Source: Planctomycetota bacterium
Lineage (GTDB): Bacteria > Planctomycetota > PLA2
Assembly (NCBI GenBank): GCA_023150495.1
Contig: JAKLKT010000069.1
Coordinates: forward strand, 1-9,971
Reading direction: 5' to 3'
Length of the DNA stretch: 9,971 nt
A program made the translations under genes and the position numbers. Below, one piece after another: positions 1 through 8,184 of the stretch. Each line of letters opens with the position of its first letter. Position 1 is the stretch's first letter. The notes beneath the pieces are model-generated. The model made no database searches. It saw only the letters and a list, made by a program, of their open reading frames with translations, and was not told the DNA's origin.

Positions 1-337
1 CGATCGCGATCGCGACCGCGGAGGTCTCCGACGGGAGCTCGTCGGCCTTGACGGCGTCCTCGAGCGTCGCCTCCGCGATGGACTCGGTCACGATGTAGGG
101 GAGACCGTCGACCTCGCCGACCGCAAGCGTCAGGAGCACGTTCGGGTGCTCGAGGCCCGAGATGATGCCGCACTCCTCGAGGAAGAGGGCGCGCGCGTTC
201 GCGTCATCGCGCATCTCGTCCGTGAGGATCTTCAGCGTGACGGGCCGGTTGAGCCTCGTCTGCACCGCCTTGTGGAAGGTCCCGGTGCGGTCCTCGGCGA
301 AGGCCGGGCCGATCCGGAACCCGTCGAGCACGCGCAT
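1..337 (-). CDS. Ser/Thr protein kinase-like protein, N-terminal part (runs off the window edge)
   Basis: The reading frame starts at an ATG at 337 and stays open to the window edge, giving 112 visible residues. They match the N-lobe of bacterial Hanks-type (PknB-like) kinases. A beta-3 segment VTLKIL carries the ATP-binding lysine (K36), helix C carries FLEECG with the expected glutamate (E54 or E55), and GLEHPNV (61-67) followed by GEVDGLPYIVTES (74-86) is the usual beta-4/beta-5/hinge pattern. The glycine-rich loop is unusual: where GxGxxG is expected there is G-P-A-F-A-E-D-R-T-G (10-19). The catalytic loop and DFG lie outside the window, so activity cannot be judged. The gene begins 4 nt after the rpiB stop with no clear Shine-Dalgarno, so translation is probably coupled to rpiB. 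The family call is firm; whether it is a true kinase or a pseudokinase is open. Confidence 0.8.
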   Translation of the reverse strand, partial: MRVLDGFRIGPAFAEDRTGTFHKAVQTRLNRPVTLKILTDEMRDDANARALFLEECGIISGLEHPNVLLTLAVGEVDGLPYIVTESIAEATLEDAVKADELPSETSAVAIAI

Positions 338-341
338 GCGC

Positions 342-779
342 TCAGCCCGTCGGCGCCTCGATCTTGCGCACCCGCCGCTCGTGGCGTCCGCCGGCGAACG
401 GGACCGCGAGCCAGAGCTCCGCGAGTTCCTGCGCGTGGCGCGGGTCGAGGACGCGCGCGCCGAGGCACAGGACGTTGGCGTCGTTGTGCTCGCGCGACAT
501 CTGCGCCGTGAAGCGGTCGTGGACGGTCGCGGCCCGGACGCCCTGCACCTTCCCGGCGGCCATCGCGACGCCGATGCCGGTGCCGCAGACGAGGATCCCC
601 CGCTCGCACGCCTTCGCGGCGACCTTCCGCGCGACCGCCGCGGCGAAGTCGGGGTAGTCCACGGAATCCGTCGAGCGCGTGCCGCAGTCGACGATCTCGT
701 GGCCGAGCTCCGCGAGCCGGCGCCCGATCCTCTCCTTGAGCTCGAACCCCGCGTGGTCGGAACCGAGGGCGACCTTCAT
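342..779 (-). CDS. rpiB: Ribose-5-phosphate isomerase B
   Basis: This 145-aa protein has the normal length for RpiB, which interconverts ribose 5-phosphate and ribulose 5-phosphate in the cytosolic pentose phosphate pathway. All family signatures are visible: GSDHAG (6-11), DYPDF (41-45), CGTGIG with the catalytic cysteine C65, the substrate-binding REHNDAN (96-102), and GGRHERRV (130-137) with a phosphate-binding arginine. The start ATG at 779 overlaps the stop of the upstream Sua5-phosphatase fusion by 4 nt (ATGA), and a GGGGGAGG stretch lies 12-20 nt upstream inside that gene. A kinase-like gene follows after 4 nt. Some RpiB-fold proteins act on galactose or allose phosphates, but the close match to the RpiB motifs favours the ribose enzyme. 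The sua5-phosphatase-rpiB order is also found in Bacillus subtilis (ywlC, ywlE, ywlF). Confidence 0.95.
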   Translation of the reverse strand: MKVALGSDHAGFELKERIGRRLAELGHEIVDCGTRSTDSVDYPDFAAAVARKVAAKACERGILVCGTGIGVAMAAGKVQGVRAATVHDRFTAQMSREHNDANVLCLGARVLDPRHAQELAELWLAVPFAGGRHERRVRKIEAPTG

Positions 780-1870
780 GCCCCCGAGTCTACCTCCCCC
801 CCGGGCCCCCCTTCCTCCTCCAAACCGAGAAGCTCGTCCGCGCGCTTCCCGACCGCCCTCTCGATCTGGGCGCCGACCTTCCGGTAGACCTTGAGCGGCC
901 GGCCGTAGGGATCGTGGATCTCGCGGCCCTTCGGGTCGAGGAGATCGAGGGCGTGGGGGCGGTCCGCGAAGTAGGGGCGGAGGAACTCGAGGTGGTTCCT
1001 CGCGAGGCAGTAGACGCGGCGCGCGCTCGCGAGGAGCCGGGGCGAGAAGATCCGGCTCCGGTGAAGCGAGAGATCCACGCCGTGCTCGCGGCCGACCTCG
1101 ACCGCCTCCTGCGTCGCGGGCTTGTCGACCATCGCCATCGTGCCGAAGGACGCGAACCTGTGGCCGAAGCGGGGGAGGTCGGGGACGGCGCACTCGAACC
1201 TCTCCGCGAGCAGCTTCCGGAAGAGCGCCTCGGCGAGCGGGCTGCGGCACAGGTTGCCGGTGCACGCGATCAGCGTGAGGTCGCTCGCGGCGCGGAGGAT
1301 CTCCTCGTTCGGGATCGCGCCCGCGCGCAGCACGGTCACCGACCGCCGGTCGCAGCGGACGACCGTCGAGCTCCTGCTCCCCGGCGCCCTGCCCCCGTCG
1401 AGCAGGAGGTCGATCACGCCGCCGAGGGACTCCTCCACGGCGGCGGCGTTGAGCGCGGCGGGCTCGCCGGAGCGGTTCGCGCTCGTCTGGAGGAGCGGGT
1501 GGCCTGCGATGTCGGCGAGAGCGCGGGGCAGCTCGAGCGCGGGGAGCCGGAGGCCGATGGTCTCCCCGTCCTTCCGGCCGGGGACGACGAGGGTCACGGG
1601 GCCGGGCCAGAGGCGCGCCGCGAGGCGCCGTGCGAGGGGGGGCATCGGGGGCGCCACGCGCTCCGCCGCGTTCGCGTCGGCGAGGAGGTAGGCGCAGGCT
1701 TTCTCCGGGTCGCGGCCCTTCGCGCCGTAGAGCCTCCTGACGGCGGCCTCGTTGAGCGCGTCGGCGCAGATCCCGTAGACGGTCTCGGTCGGGAAGGCGA
1801 CGATCCCGCCGGCGCGCAGCACCTCCGCGGCCCGGGCGACGGCCTCGGGCGCCGGCTCGTCGGGTTTCAC
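776..1870 (-). CDS. Fusion protein: L-threonylcarbamoyladenylate synthase (Sua5/YrdC) + low-molecular-weight protein phosphatase
   Basis: One uninterrupted frame of 364 aa encodes two enzymes. Residues about 5-190 are a YrdC/Sua5 domain, which makes threonylcarbamoyl-AMP for the t6A37 modification of ANN-decoding tRNAs. It shows PTETVYGI (27-34), the basic KGRD (51-54), LWPGPVT (87-93) and SANRSGEPA (130-138). Residues about 198-350 are a low-molecular-weight phosphatase with the P-loop CTGNLCRSP (C203, R209) and a late DPYG whose D320 is the expected general acid. No Sua5 C-terminal linker domain is visible; the phosphatase takes that place. I chose GTG at 1870 because GGAG sits 9 nt upstream. 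A TTG at 1885 would add five residues but has no ribosome binding site. The stop overlaps rpiB (ATGA). Leu replaces the Thr found in the arginine phosphatase YwlE (CTGNTCRSP), so tyrosine-phosphatase activity is more likely, though unproven. Confidence 0.93.
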   Translation of the reverse strand: MKPDEPAPEAVARAAEVLRAGGIVAFPTETVYGICADALNEAAVRRLYGAKGRDPEKACAYLLADANAAERVAPPMPPLARRLAARLWPGPVTLVVPGRKDGETIGLRLPALELPRALADIAGHPLLQTSANRSGEPAALNAAAVEESLGGVIDLLLDGGRAPGSRSSTVVRCDRRSVTVLRAGAIPNEEILRAASDLTLIACTGNLCRSPLAEALFRKLLAERFECAVPDLPRFGHRFASFGTMAMVDKPATQEAVEVGREHGVDLSLHRSRIFSPRLLASARRVYCLARNHLEFLRPYFADRPHALDLLDPKGREIHDPYGRPLKVYRKVGAQIERAVGKRADELLGLEEEGGPGGEVDSGA

Positions 1871-1885
1871 CTTGATCCGCTCCAA

Positions 1886-2026
1886 CGCGCCCGCTTTATA
1901 CCCGCGCGCGGCGCGCCACGCGGAAACCCGACGGGCCTTGCGCCCGCGTTTGCCTCCCCACCCCCTCGGGCGGGGGCGGAAGCCCCCCGGGGAAGCTCCC
2001 GCGGCGTGCTAGCCTTCGTGCGGGTG
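1886..2026. other. Divergent intergenic region between the sua5-rpiB and hemA operons
   Basis: About 140 nt separate the divergent genes and must hold both promoters. Visible contents are the minus-strand TATAAA, one arm of an 11-bp inverted repeat (1923-1933, partner at 1858-1868), and a small G/C stem (1961-1965 with 1972-1976). No sigma-70-like hexamer pair is recognisable for the plus-strand operon. Confidence 0.5.
1895..1900 (-). promoter_or_regulatory. Possible -10 element for the Sua5-phosphatase/rpiB/kinase operon
   Basis: TATAAA on the minus strand is the only AT-rich block in the divergent intergenic region. It would place transcription start near 1888 and give a leader of about 18 nt before the GTG at 1870, with the GGAG inside it. 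No convincing -35 hexamer is seen 16-18 nt upstream, so this is a weak call. Confidence 0.3.
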
Positions 2027-2866
2027 ATGATGTTCGGCTGGACCCTCCCGCCGGTGGAGAACGGGCTCCTCTACGCGGCCCTGACCGCGTTCGGCGGCGC
2101 GTCCGTCGTCGGCTGGCAGGTCGCGAAGGGCGACCGGAGGCGGCCCTCGCTCCCGATGATGCTCGGCATCGGGACCCTCGCCCTCACGCTGCTCCTCATG
2201 GTCATCGCGATCCGCGAGGGGCATGTGCCGCTCGCCGAGCGCTACGAGGTGCTCGTCGTGGCCGCCTGGGGGCTCGGGGTCGGCGCCCTGCTGACGACCC
2301 GGAGGCGCGGCATCCCGATGCTCGCCGCCGTCGCCGCGCCCACGCTCGCGCTGCTCACCTTCTTCGCGCTGCTCGTCGTCCCGCAGAGCGGCGGCGGCAC
2401 CACGGGCGCGACCGCGGGCAAGGTCGCGCACATCGTGCTCGCGACGCTCGGCTTCGCGGGGTTCTCGGTCTCCGCGGGCGTCGGGCTCCTCTACCTCCGG
2501 CAGATCCGGCTGCTGAAGCGCGCCCCCTCCGCGGCGCTCGGCGGCGGCACGATGCCCTCGCTCGAGAAGCTCGATCGCGTGAACTTCCTCGCCGCCGTGT
2601 TCGGCTTCCCGTGCCTCGCGCTGAGCCTCGTCGCGGGGAGGCTCTTCCTCGCGAAGTTCGCGCGCGAGGGCGTCACGTGGTGGCTCGACCCGACGGTGCT
2701 CGTCGCGACGTTCGGCCTCGCGGTCTACTCGCTGCTCTTCCTCGCGCGCGGCTTCCTCGGCTGGCACGGGCGGCGGATCGCGTGGCTCTCGGTCGCGGGC
2801 TTCGTGATCACCGTGGGCGGGTTCGTGGTCGCCGCGTGGTGCACGGCGCAGGGGATCCACCCGTGA
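2027..2866 (+). CDS. CcsA/HemX-type cytochrome c assembly-family membrane protein
   Basis: This 279-aa hydrophobic protein has about eight predicted membrane segments (roughly 11-31, 43-63, 73-90, 98-118, 132-157, 186-207, 222-243, 251-271). Family landmarks are GHVPL..RYE (65-73), VAHIVLATLGF (133-143) with a conserved histidine, KLDRVNFLAAVFGFP (181-195), the tryptophan-rich VTWWLDP (216-222) and GWHGRR (245-250). CcsA proteins handle haem in system II cytochrome c maturation. HemX relatives sit next to hemA and affect glutamyl-tRNA reductase levels, and this gene overlaps hemA by 4 nt (GTGA), so a HemX-like role is as likely as a haem ligase role. The start is uncertain: ATG at 2027 or 2030 lacks a good ribosome binding site, whereas GTG at 2006 has GGGGAAG 10 nt upstream and would add seven residues. 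No CcsB partner is in the window. Confidence 0.85.
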   Translation: MMFGWTLPPVENGLLYAALTAFGGASVVGWQVAKGDRRRPSLPMMLGIGTLALTLLLMVIAIREGHVPLAERYEVLVVAAWGLGVGALLTTRRRGIPMLAAVAAPTLALLTFFALLVVPQSGGGTTGATAGKVAHIVLATLGFAGFSVSAGVGLLYLRQIRLLKRAPSAALGGGTMPSLEKLDRVNFLAAVFGFPCLALSLVAGRLFLAKFAREGVTWWLDPTVLVATFGLAVYSLLFLARGFLGWHGRRIAWLSVAGFVITVGGFVVAAWCTAQGIHP

Positions 2867-4101
2867 ACGGCATCGTGGTCGTCGGCGTGTCGCACAAGAC
2901 GGCGCCGGTGGAGATCCGGGAGCGGTGCCGGGTCGACGACCTGCCGGCCGCGCTCCGGAATCTGCGCGAGCTCGCGGGCGAGGCGGCCGTGCTGCAGACG
3001 TGCAACCGCTTCGAGGTCTACGCGGCAAGCGCGCCGGAGCCGGAGCGGCTGGTGGACTGGATCGCCGGGCTCACGGGCGCGCCGCGCGGGGAGATCGCGC
3101 GCCACTGCTACCTCCGCACGGGCCGGAACGCGTGCAAGCACCTCTTCTTCGTGGCCTCCTCGCTCGACAGCCTCGTCGTGGGGGAGACGCAGGTCCGCGG
3201 CCAGGTGCGCGACGCCTACCAGGCGGCGACGGACGCGGGCGCCGTGGGCCCGCATCTGCACGCGCTCTTCCGCGGCGCGCTGCGCCTCGCGAAGGAGATC
3301 TCCGAGCGGACGGGCGTCGGGCGCGGCAACGTCTCGGTCGCGGGCGCGGCGGCGGACCTCGCGGCGCAGGTGTTCGGCGACCTCAAGGAGGCGAGCGTGC
3401 TCGTCGTGGGCGCGGGCGACACGGCCGAGCTCGTCATGACCCACCTCGCGGGGCGGGGCGTCGCGCGCTTCGCCGTCGTCAACCGGACGCCCGAGCACGC
3501 GCGGGAGCTCGCGGCCCGGTACGGCGCGGAGTCGGGCGGCCTCGACGCGCTGGCGCCGCGCCTCTCGGACACGAGCATCTGGGTGACCGCCGCGGGCGAC
3601 GCCGAGCCGCTGATCAAGGTGGCGGACGTGCGCGAGGCGCTGCGCAGGCGGCGCGGGCGCCCGGTCGTCGCGATCGACCTCGCGATGCCGCGCGGGATCG
3701 ACCCCGCCGTGGACGCGCTCGACAACGTCTACCGCTACGACATGGCGGCGCTCGCGGCCGTGACGGAGGAGGCGTTCCGGCACCGCCGGAAGGAGTTCCT
3801 CCAGTGCTGCACGCTCGTGGACGCGGCGGTGCTGCGGCTCGCGGAGGAGGACCGGGCGCGCGACGCGGGCGGCACGATCCACGAGCTCGAGCAGGTCTAC
3901 GAGGCGATCGCGGAGGAGGAGCTCGCGGGCCTCGACCGGCGGCTCCCGGAGGAGGAGCTCCGCCTCGTGCGGAAGGCCGTCCACCGGATCGTCCGGAAGC
4001 TCCTGCACATGCCGGTCGTCGCCCTCCGCAAGGGGAGCCCGGAGGAGCACGAGGTGATCCGGAAGGCGTTCGCGACGCCGCCGCGGAGGGACGAGCCTTG
4101 A
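2863..4101 (+). CDS. hemA: Glutamyl-tRNA reductase
   Basis: The 412-aa product is a full-length HemA. It reduces glutamyl-tRNA(Glu) to glutamate-1-semialdehyde with NADPH, the first committed step of C5 tetrapyrrole synthesis. Visible motifs are GVSHKTAPVEIRER (8-21), LQTCNRFEVY (44-53) with the thioester-forming C47, VVGETQVRGQVRDAY (105-119), a Rossmann NADPH-binding VLVVGAGDTAEL (179-190), VVNRTPEHA (205-213) and IDLAMPRGID (271-280). The C-terminal dimerisation helices occupy about 310-390. It starts with GTG overlapping the stop of the upstream CcsA/HemX gene, with AGGGGA 7 nt before it, and its own stop overlaps the TTG of the next gene. Other haem genes (hemC, hemD, hemB, hemL) do not follow. 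Instead a two-component system does, suggesting co-expression of tetrapyrrole entry with a regulator. Confidence 0.97.
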   Translation: MNGIVVVGVSHKTAPVEIRERCRVDDLPAALRNLRELAGEAAVLQTCNRFEVYAASAPEPERLVDWIAGLTGAPRGEIARHCYLRTGRNACKHLFFVASSLDSLVVGETQVRGQVRDAYQAATDAGAVGPHLHALFRGALRLAKEISERTGVGRGNVSVAGAAADLAAQVFGDLKEASVLVVGAGDTAELVMTHLAGRGVARFAVVNRTPEHARELAARYGAESGGLDALAPRLSDTSIWVTAAGDAEPLIKVADVREALRRRRGRPVVAIDLAMPRGIDPAVDALDNVYRYDMAALAAVTEEAFRHRRKEFLQCCTLVDAAVLRLAEEDRARDAGGTIHELEQVYEAIAEEELAGLDRRLPEEELRLVRKAVHRIVRKLLHMPVVALRKGSPEEHEVIRKAFATPPRRDEP

Positions 4102-4804
4102 GCGCGGAATCGGGGGGGGCCCGGGGGCCGAGGCCGTCGGGGCTCGAGTTCCTCGGGCGTCTCGCGGGCGGCCTCGTCCACGAGATCAAGAACCCGCTCT
4201 CGACGCTCAGGATCAACCTGACGCTCCTCAAGGAGGACCTCGCGGAGGCCCACCCCGAGGACCGCGGCCTCCGGAAACGGATCGAGGTGCTCGAGAGCGA
4301 GGTGCAGCGCCTCGACGCCGTGCTCTCGGACTTCCTGCGCTACGCGGGGATGCGGCGCCTCGAGCGGCAGCCGTGCGACCTCCGCGTGCTCGTGCAGGAG
4401 ATGATCGAGTTCCTCGCGCCGGGGTTCCGCCGCGACGGCATCGATCTCCGCGCGGACGTCCCCCCGCTGCCGGCGGACGCGGACGGAGCGCTCCTGAAGC
4501 GCGCGCTCCTGAACCTGCTCCTCAACGCGCAGCAGGCGATCGAGGAGGGCGGGAAGATCGTGGTCGAGGGCTCGCGGGAGGGCGGCTTCGCCCGCCTCGA
4601 CGTGCGGGACGACGGGAAGGGGATCCCCGAGAGCGAGCTGGAGCGGGTCTTCGACGTCTACTACTCCCGGTCGAAGGCGGGCTCGGGCCTCGGGCTGCCG
4701 ACCGCGCGCCGGATCATCGAGGAGCACGGCGGCACGCTCGAGCTGCGGTCGCGCGAGGGGGAGGGGACGGTCGTCACGATCCGCCTCCCGCTCCGGGGGG
4801 GCGC

Positions 4805-4808
<4 letters not shown>
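4098..4808 (+). CDS. Soluble NtrB-type sensor histidine kinase without a sensor domain
   Basis: This 236-aa protein consists almost only of a kinase core. HisKA is at 15-85 with FLGRLAGGLVHEIKNPLS, giving phosphoacceptor H28. HATPase_c is at about 125-232 with the N box RALLNLLLNAQQAI (135-148), the G1 box DDGKGI (171-176), and GSGLGLPTARRI (195-206). There is no PAS, GAF, HAMP or membrane segment, and only a short Gly/Pro-rich N terminus, so the input must come from a partner protein or the core itself. The TTG start overlaps the hemA stop (TTGA) and has GGAGGG 7 nt upstream inside hemA, which supports this start. Its stop overlaps the ATG of the next gene, the NtrC-type regulator, which is its obvious phosphotransfer partner. 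The signal sensed is unknown; linkage to hemA hints at haem or redox state. Confidence 0.92.
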
Positions 4809-6127
<1,319 letters not shown>

Positions 6128-6190
6128 AGGCGTGCCACATCGGCAGGAGAGGCGAGGGGGCTCCGGGGGCATCGCGGCCCACAAGTCGTT

Positions 6191-6216
6191 GTCGGGCAAT
6201 GGGTTGCGTCGCCCGA
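6191..6216 (+). other. Small inverted repeats upstream of dnaK
   Basis: TCGGGC (6192-6197) and GCCCGA (6211-6216) can pair as a 6-bp hairpin with a 13-nt loop. TTGTCGGGCAA (6189-6199) is a separate imperfect 11-bp palindrome. Either could be an operator or an upstream activator site, but both lie unusually close to the -24 element, so the functional call is weak. Confidence 0.25.
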
Positions 6217-6224
6217 GCCGAGTC

Positions 6225-6239
6225 TGGCACCTGATATGC
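6225..6239 (+). promoter_or_regulatory. Candidate sigma-54 (-24/-12) promoter of dnaK
   Basis: TGGCAC at 6225-6230 is a perfect -24 element. ATGC at 6236-6239 is a near match to the -12 TTGC, and the essential GG-N10-GC spacing (6226-6227 to 6238-6239) is exact. Transcription would start near 6251, only about 2 nt before the dnaK ATG. A second, weaker GG-N10-GC match with a full TTGC lies at 6194-6207 and would give a leader of about 34 nt. The gene just upstream encodes a sigma-54 activator, which adds weight. No sigma-32 promoter or CIRCE element was found. Confidence 0.6.
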
Positions 6240-6252
6240 GCTCCGTCGTCGC

Positions 6253-8181
6253 ATGGCCAAGGTCTCGCAGAAAGTCATCGGCATCGATCTCGGCACGACC
6301 AACTCGGTCGTCTGCGTCTTCGAGGGCGGCAAGCCCATCGTGATCACGAACCCCGAGGGGGGGCGCACGACGCCCTCGGTCGTCGCGTTCACCGACTCCG
6401 GCGAGCGTCTCGTCGGGCAGGCGGCGAAGCGCCAGGCGATCGTCAACCCGCGGCGCACGATCTCCTCGATCAAGCGGTTCATGGGCCGCCGGCACGAGGA
6501 GGTGGCGTCGGAGGAGAAGCAGGTCTCCTACGAGCTCGTCGGCGCGCCGAAGGACCCGGTCAAGGTGAAGATCGGGGACAAGGAGTACACGCCTCCCGAG
6601 ATCAGCGCGATGATCCTGCAGTACCTGAAGGCGGCCGCGGAGGCGTACCTCGGCGAGGAGGCGCGGAAGGCGGTCATCACCGTGCCCGCGTACTTCAACG
6701 ACGCGCAGCGGCAGGCGACGAAGGACGCCGGCACGATCGCGGGCCTCGAGGTGCTCCGCATCATCAACGAGCCCACGGCCTCGGCGCTCGCGTACGGCCT
6801 CGAGAAGCGGAAGTCGGGCAAGATCGCGGTCTTCGACTTCGGCGGCGGCACGTTCGACATCTCGATCCTCGAGATCGCGGACGGCGTCTTCGAGGTGCGG
6901 TCCACGAACGGCGACACGCACCTCGGCGGCGACGACCTCGACAAGGCGCTCATCGACTACATCGCCGACAGCTTCAAGAAGGAGAACGGGATCGACCTCC
7001 GCCGCGACCAGATGGCCCTCCAGCGGCTCAAGGAGTCCGCGGAGAAGGCGAAGTGCGAGCTCTCGACCCAGCTCACGACCGAGATCAACCTGCCCTTCAT
7101 CACGATGGACCAGAGCGGGCCGAAGCACCTCCAGATGACGCTCACGCGGGCGCGGTTCGAGCAGATCGTCGAGCCCATCTGCGAGCGCGCGCGCCGGCCC
7201 TGCGAGCAGGCGCTCAAGGACGCCGGGCTCAGGGCGAGCGAGGTCGACGAGGTGATCCTCGTCGGCGGCTCGACGCGCATCCCGCTCGTCCAGGCGATCG
7301 TGAAGGAGATCTTCGGGAAGGACCCGTCGAAGGGCGTCAACCCGGACGAGGCGGTCGGGCTCGGCGCCGCGGTGCAGGGCGCGGTTCTCGGCGGCGAGGA
7401 GCACGTGAAGGACATCCTGCTCCTCGACGTGACGCCGCTCACGCTCGGCATCGAGACCGAGGGCGGCGTGATGACGCCCCTGATCGAGCGCAACACGACG
7501 ATCCCGACCAGGAAGGCGCAGGTCTTCTCCACGGCGTCGGACAACCAGCCGCAGGTGGAGATCCACGTGCTGCAGGGCGATCGCCCGATGTCCTCGGACA
7601 ACCGGTCGCTCGGGAAGTTCCTGCTCGACGGCATCCCGCCCGCGCCCCGCGGCGTGCCGCAGATCGAGGTCACGTTCGACATCGACGCCAACGGCATCCT
7701 GAACGTCAAGGCGAAGGACCTCGGCACCCAGAAGGAGCAGCACATCACGATCCACGCCTCCTCCGGCCTCTCGAAGGACCAGATCGAGAAGATGCGGAAG
7801 GACGCCGAGTCGCACGCGGGCGAGGACAAGAAGCGGAAGGATCTCGCCGAGGCGCGCAACAAGGCCGAGCAGATGATCTACACGGTGAAGAAGACCCTCG
7901 AGGAGCACGGCAGCAAGGCGTCCGACGCGGAGCGGAAGGAGATCGTCGAGAAGATGGACGCCTTGGAGCAGGTCCGCAAGGGCGACGACACCGAGAAGAT
8001 CACGCGCGCGATGGAGGATCTCATGCGCGCGAGCCACAAGCTCGCCGAGGAGGTCTACCGCCGCGCCGGCGAGAAGAAGGGCGGCGGCGCCGAGCCGGAG
8101 GCCGCCGGAGCGGCCGGCAAGGGCAAGGGCGAGGGCGCGGGCGACGAGAAGATCATCGACGCCGACTTCGAAGTGAAGTAG
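6253..8181 (+). CDS. dnaK: Molecular chaperone DnaK (Hsp70)
   Basis: The 642-aa product is a full-length DnaK, an ATP-driven cytosolic chaperone that works with DnaJ and GrpE. The nucleotide-binding domain shows IGIDLGTTNS (9-18), INEPTASALAYG (171-182), FDFGGGTFDIS (194-204) and ILVGGSTRIP (335-344). It keeps the insert near residues 80-105 typical of DnaK outside most Gram-positives. The linker DVTPLTLG (392-399) leads to the substrate-binding domain and helical lid, then a Gly/Ala/Lys-rich tail ending DEKIIDADFEVK, the usual DnaK C terminus. The ATG at 6253 fits family length, but no Shine-Dalgarno precedes it, in keeping with a leaderless mRNA from the adjacent candidate sigma-54 promoter. 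Neither grpE nor dnaJ is adjacent. The gene stands alone between the NtrC-type regulator (125 nt upstream) and a convergent operon. Confidence 0.98.
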   Translation: MAKVSQKVIGIDLGTTNSVVCVFEGGKPIVITNPEGGRTTPSVVAFTDSGERLVGQAAKRQAIVNPRRTISSIKRFMGRRHEEVASEEKQVSYELVGAPKDPVKVKIGDKEYTPPEISAMILQYLKAAAEAYLGEEARKAVITVPAYFNDAQRQATKDAGTIAGLEVLRIINEPTASALAYGLEKRKSGKIAVFDFGGGTFDISILEIADGVFEVRSTNGDTHLGGDDLDKALIDYIADSFKKENGIDLRRDQMALQRLKESAEKAKCELSTQLTTEINLPFITMDQSGPKHLQMTLTRARFEQIVEPICERARRPCEQALKDAGLRASEVDEVILVGGSTRIPLVQAIVKEIFGKDPSKGVNPDEAVGLGAAVQGAVLGGEEHVKDILLLDVTPLTLGIETEGGVMTPLIERNTTIPTRKAQVFSTASDNQPQVEIHVLQGDRPMSSDNRSLGKFLLDGIPPAPRGVPQIEVTFDIDANGILNVKAKDLGTQKEQHITIHASSGLSKDQIEKMRKDAESHAGEDKKRKDLAEARNKAEQMIYTVKKTLEEHGSKASDAERKEIVEKMDALEQVRKGDDTEKITRAMEDLMRASHKLAEEVYRRAGEKKGGGAEPEAAGAAGKGKGEGAGDEKIIDADFEVK

Positions 8182-8184
8182 TCG

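Noticed and set aside
1..14. Palindromic CGATCGCGATCG with a GCGATCGC octamer (HIP1-like)
   Set aside because: It is a single copy inside coding sequence (an Ala-Ile repeat in the kinase-like protein), with no other copies noticed.
1961..1976. CCCCC/GGGGG stem as a terminator in the divergent region
   Set aside because: It is only 5 bp, with no T-run, and both flanking genes point away from it.
914..2026. A long plus-strand frame running in-frame into the CcsA/HemX gene
   Set aside because: This stretch is antisense to the Sua5-phosphatase fusion and is low-complexity Arg/Ala/Glu-rich. Only the part from about 2006-2027 onward resembles a protein family.
2009..4050. Overlapping minus-strand open frames opposite the CcsA/HemX gene and hemA
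   Set aside because: They are rich in Arg, Pro and Glu without recognisable motifs, and the opposite strand carries clear enzymes.
6189..6199. TTGTCGGGCAA as an activator-binding upstream site for the NtrC-type regulator
   Set aside because: It has one mismatched pair, there is no second copy, and it lies only about 26 nt from the -24 element, much closer than normal enhancer sites. It is kept only as a weak feature.
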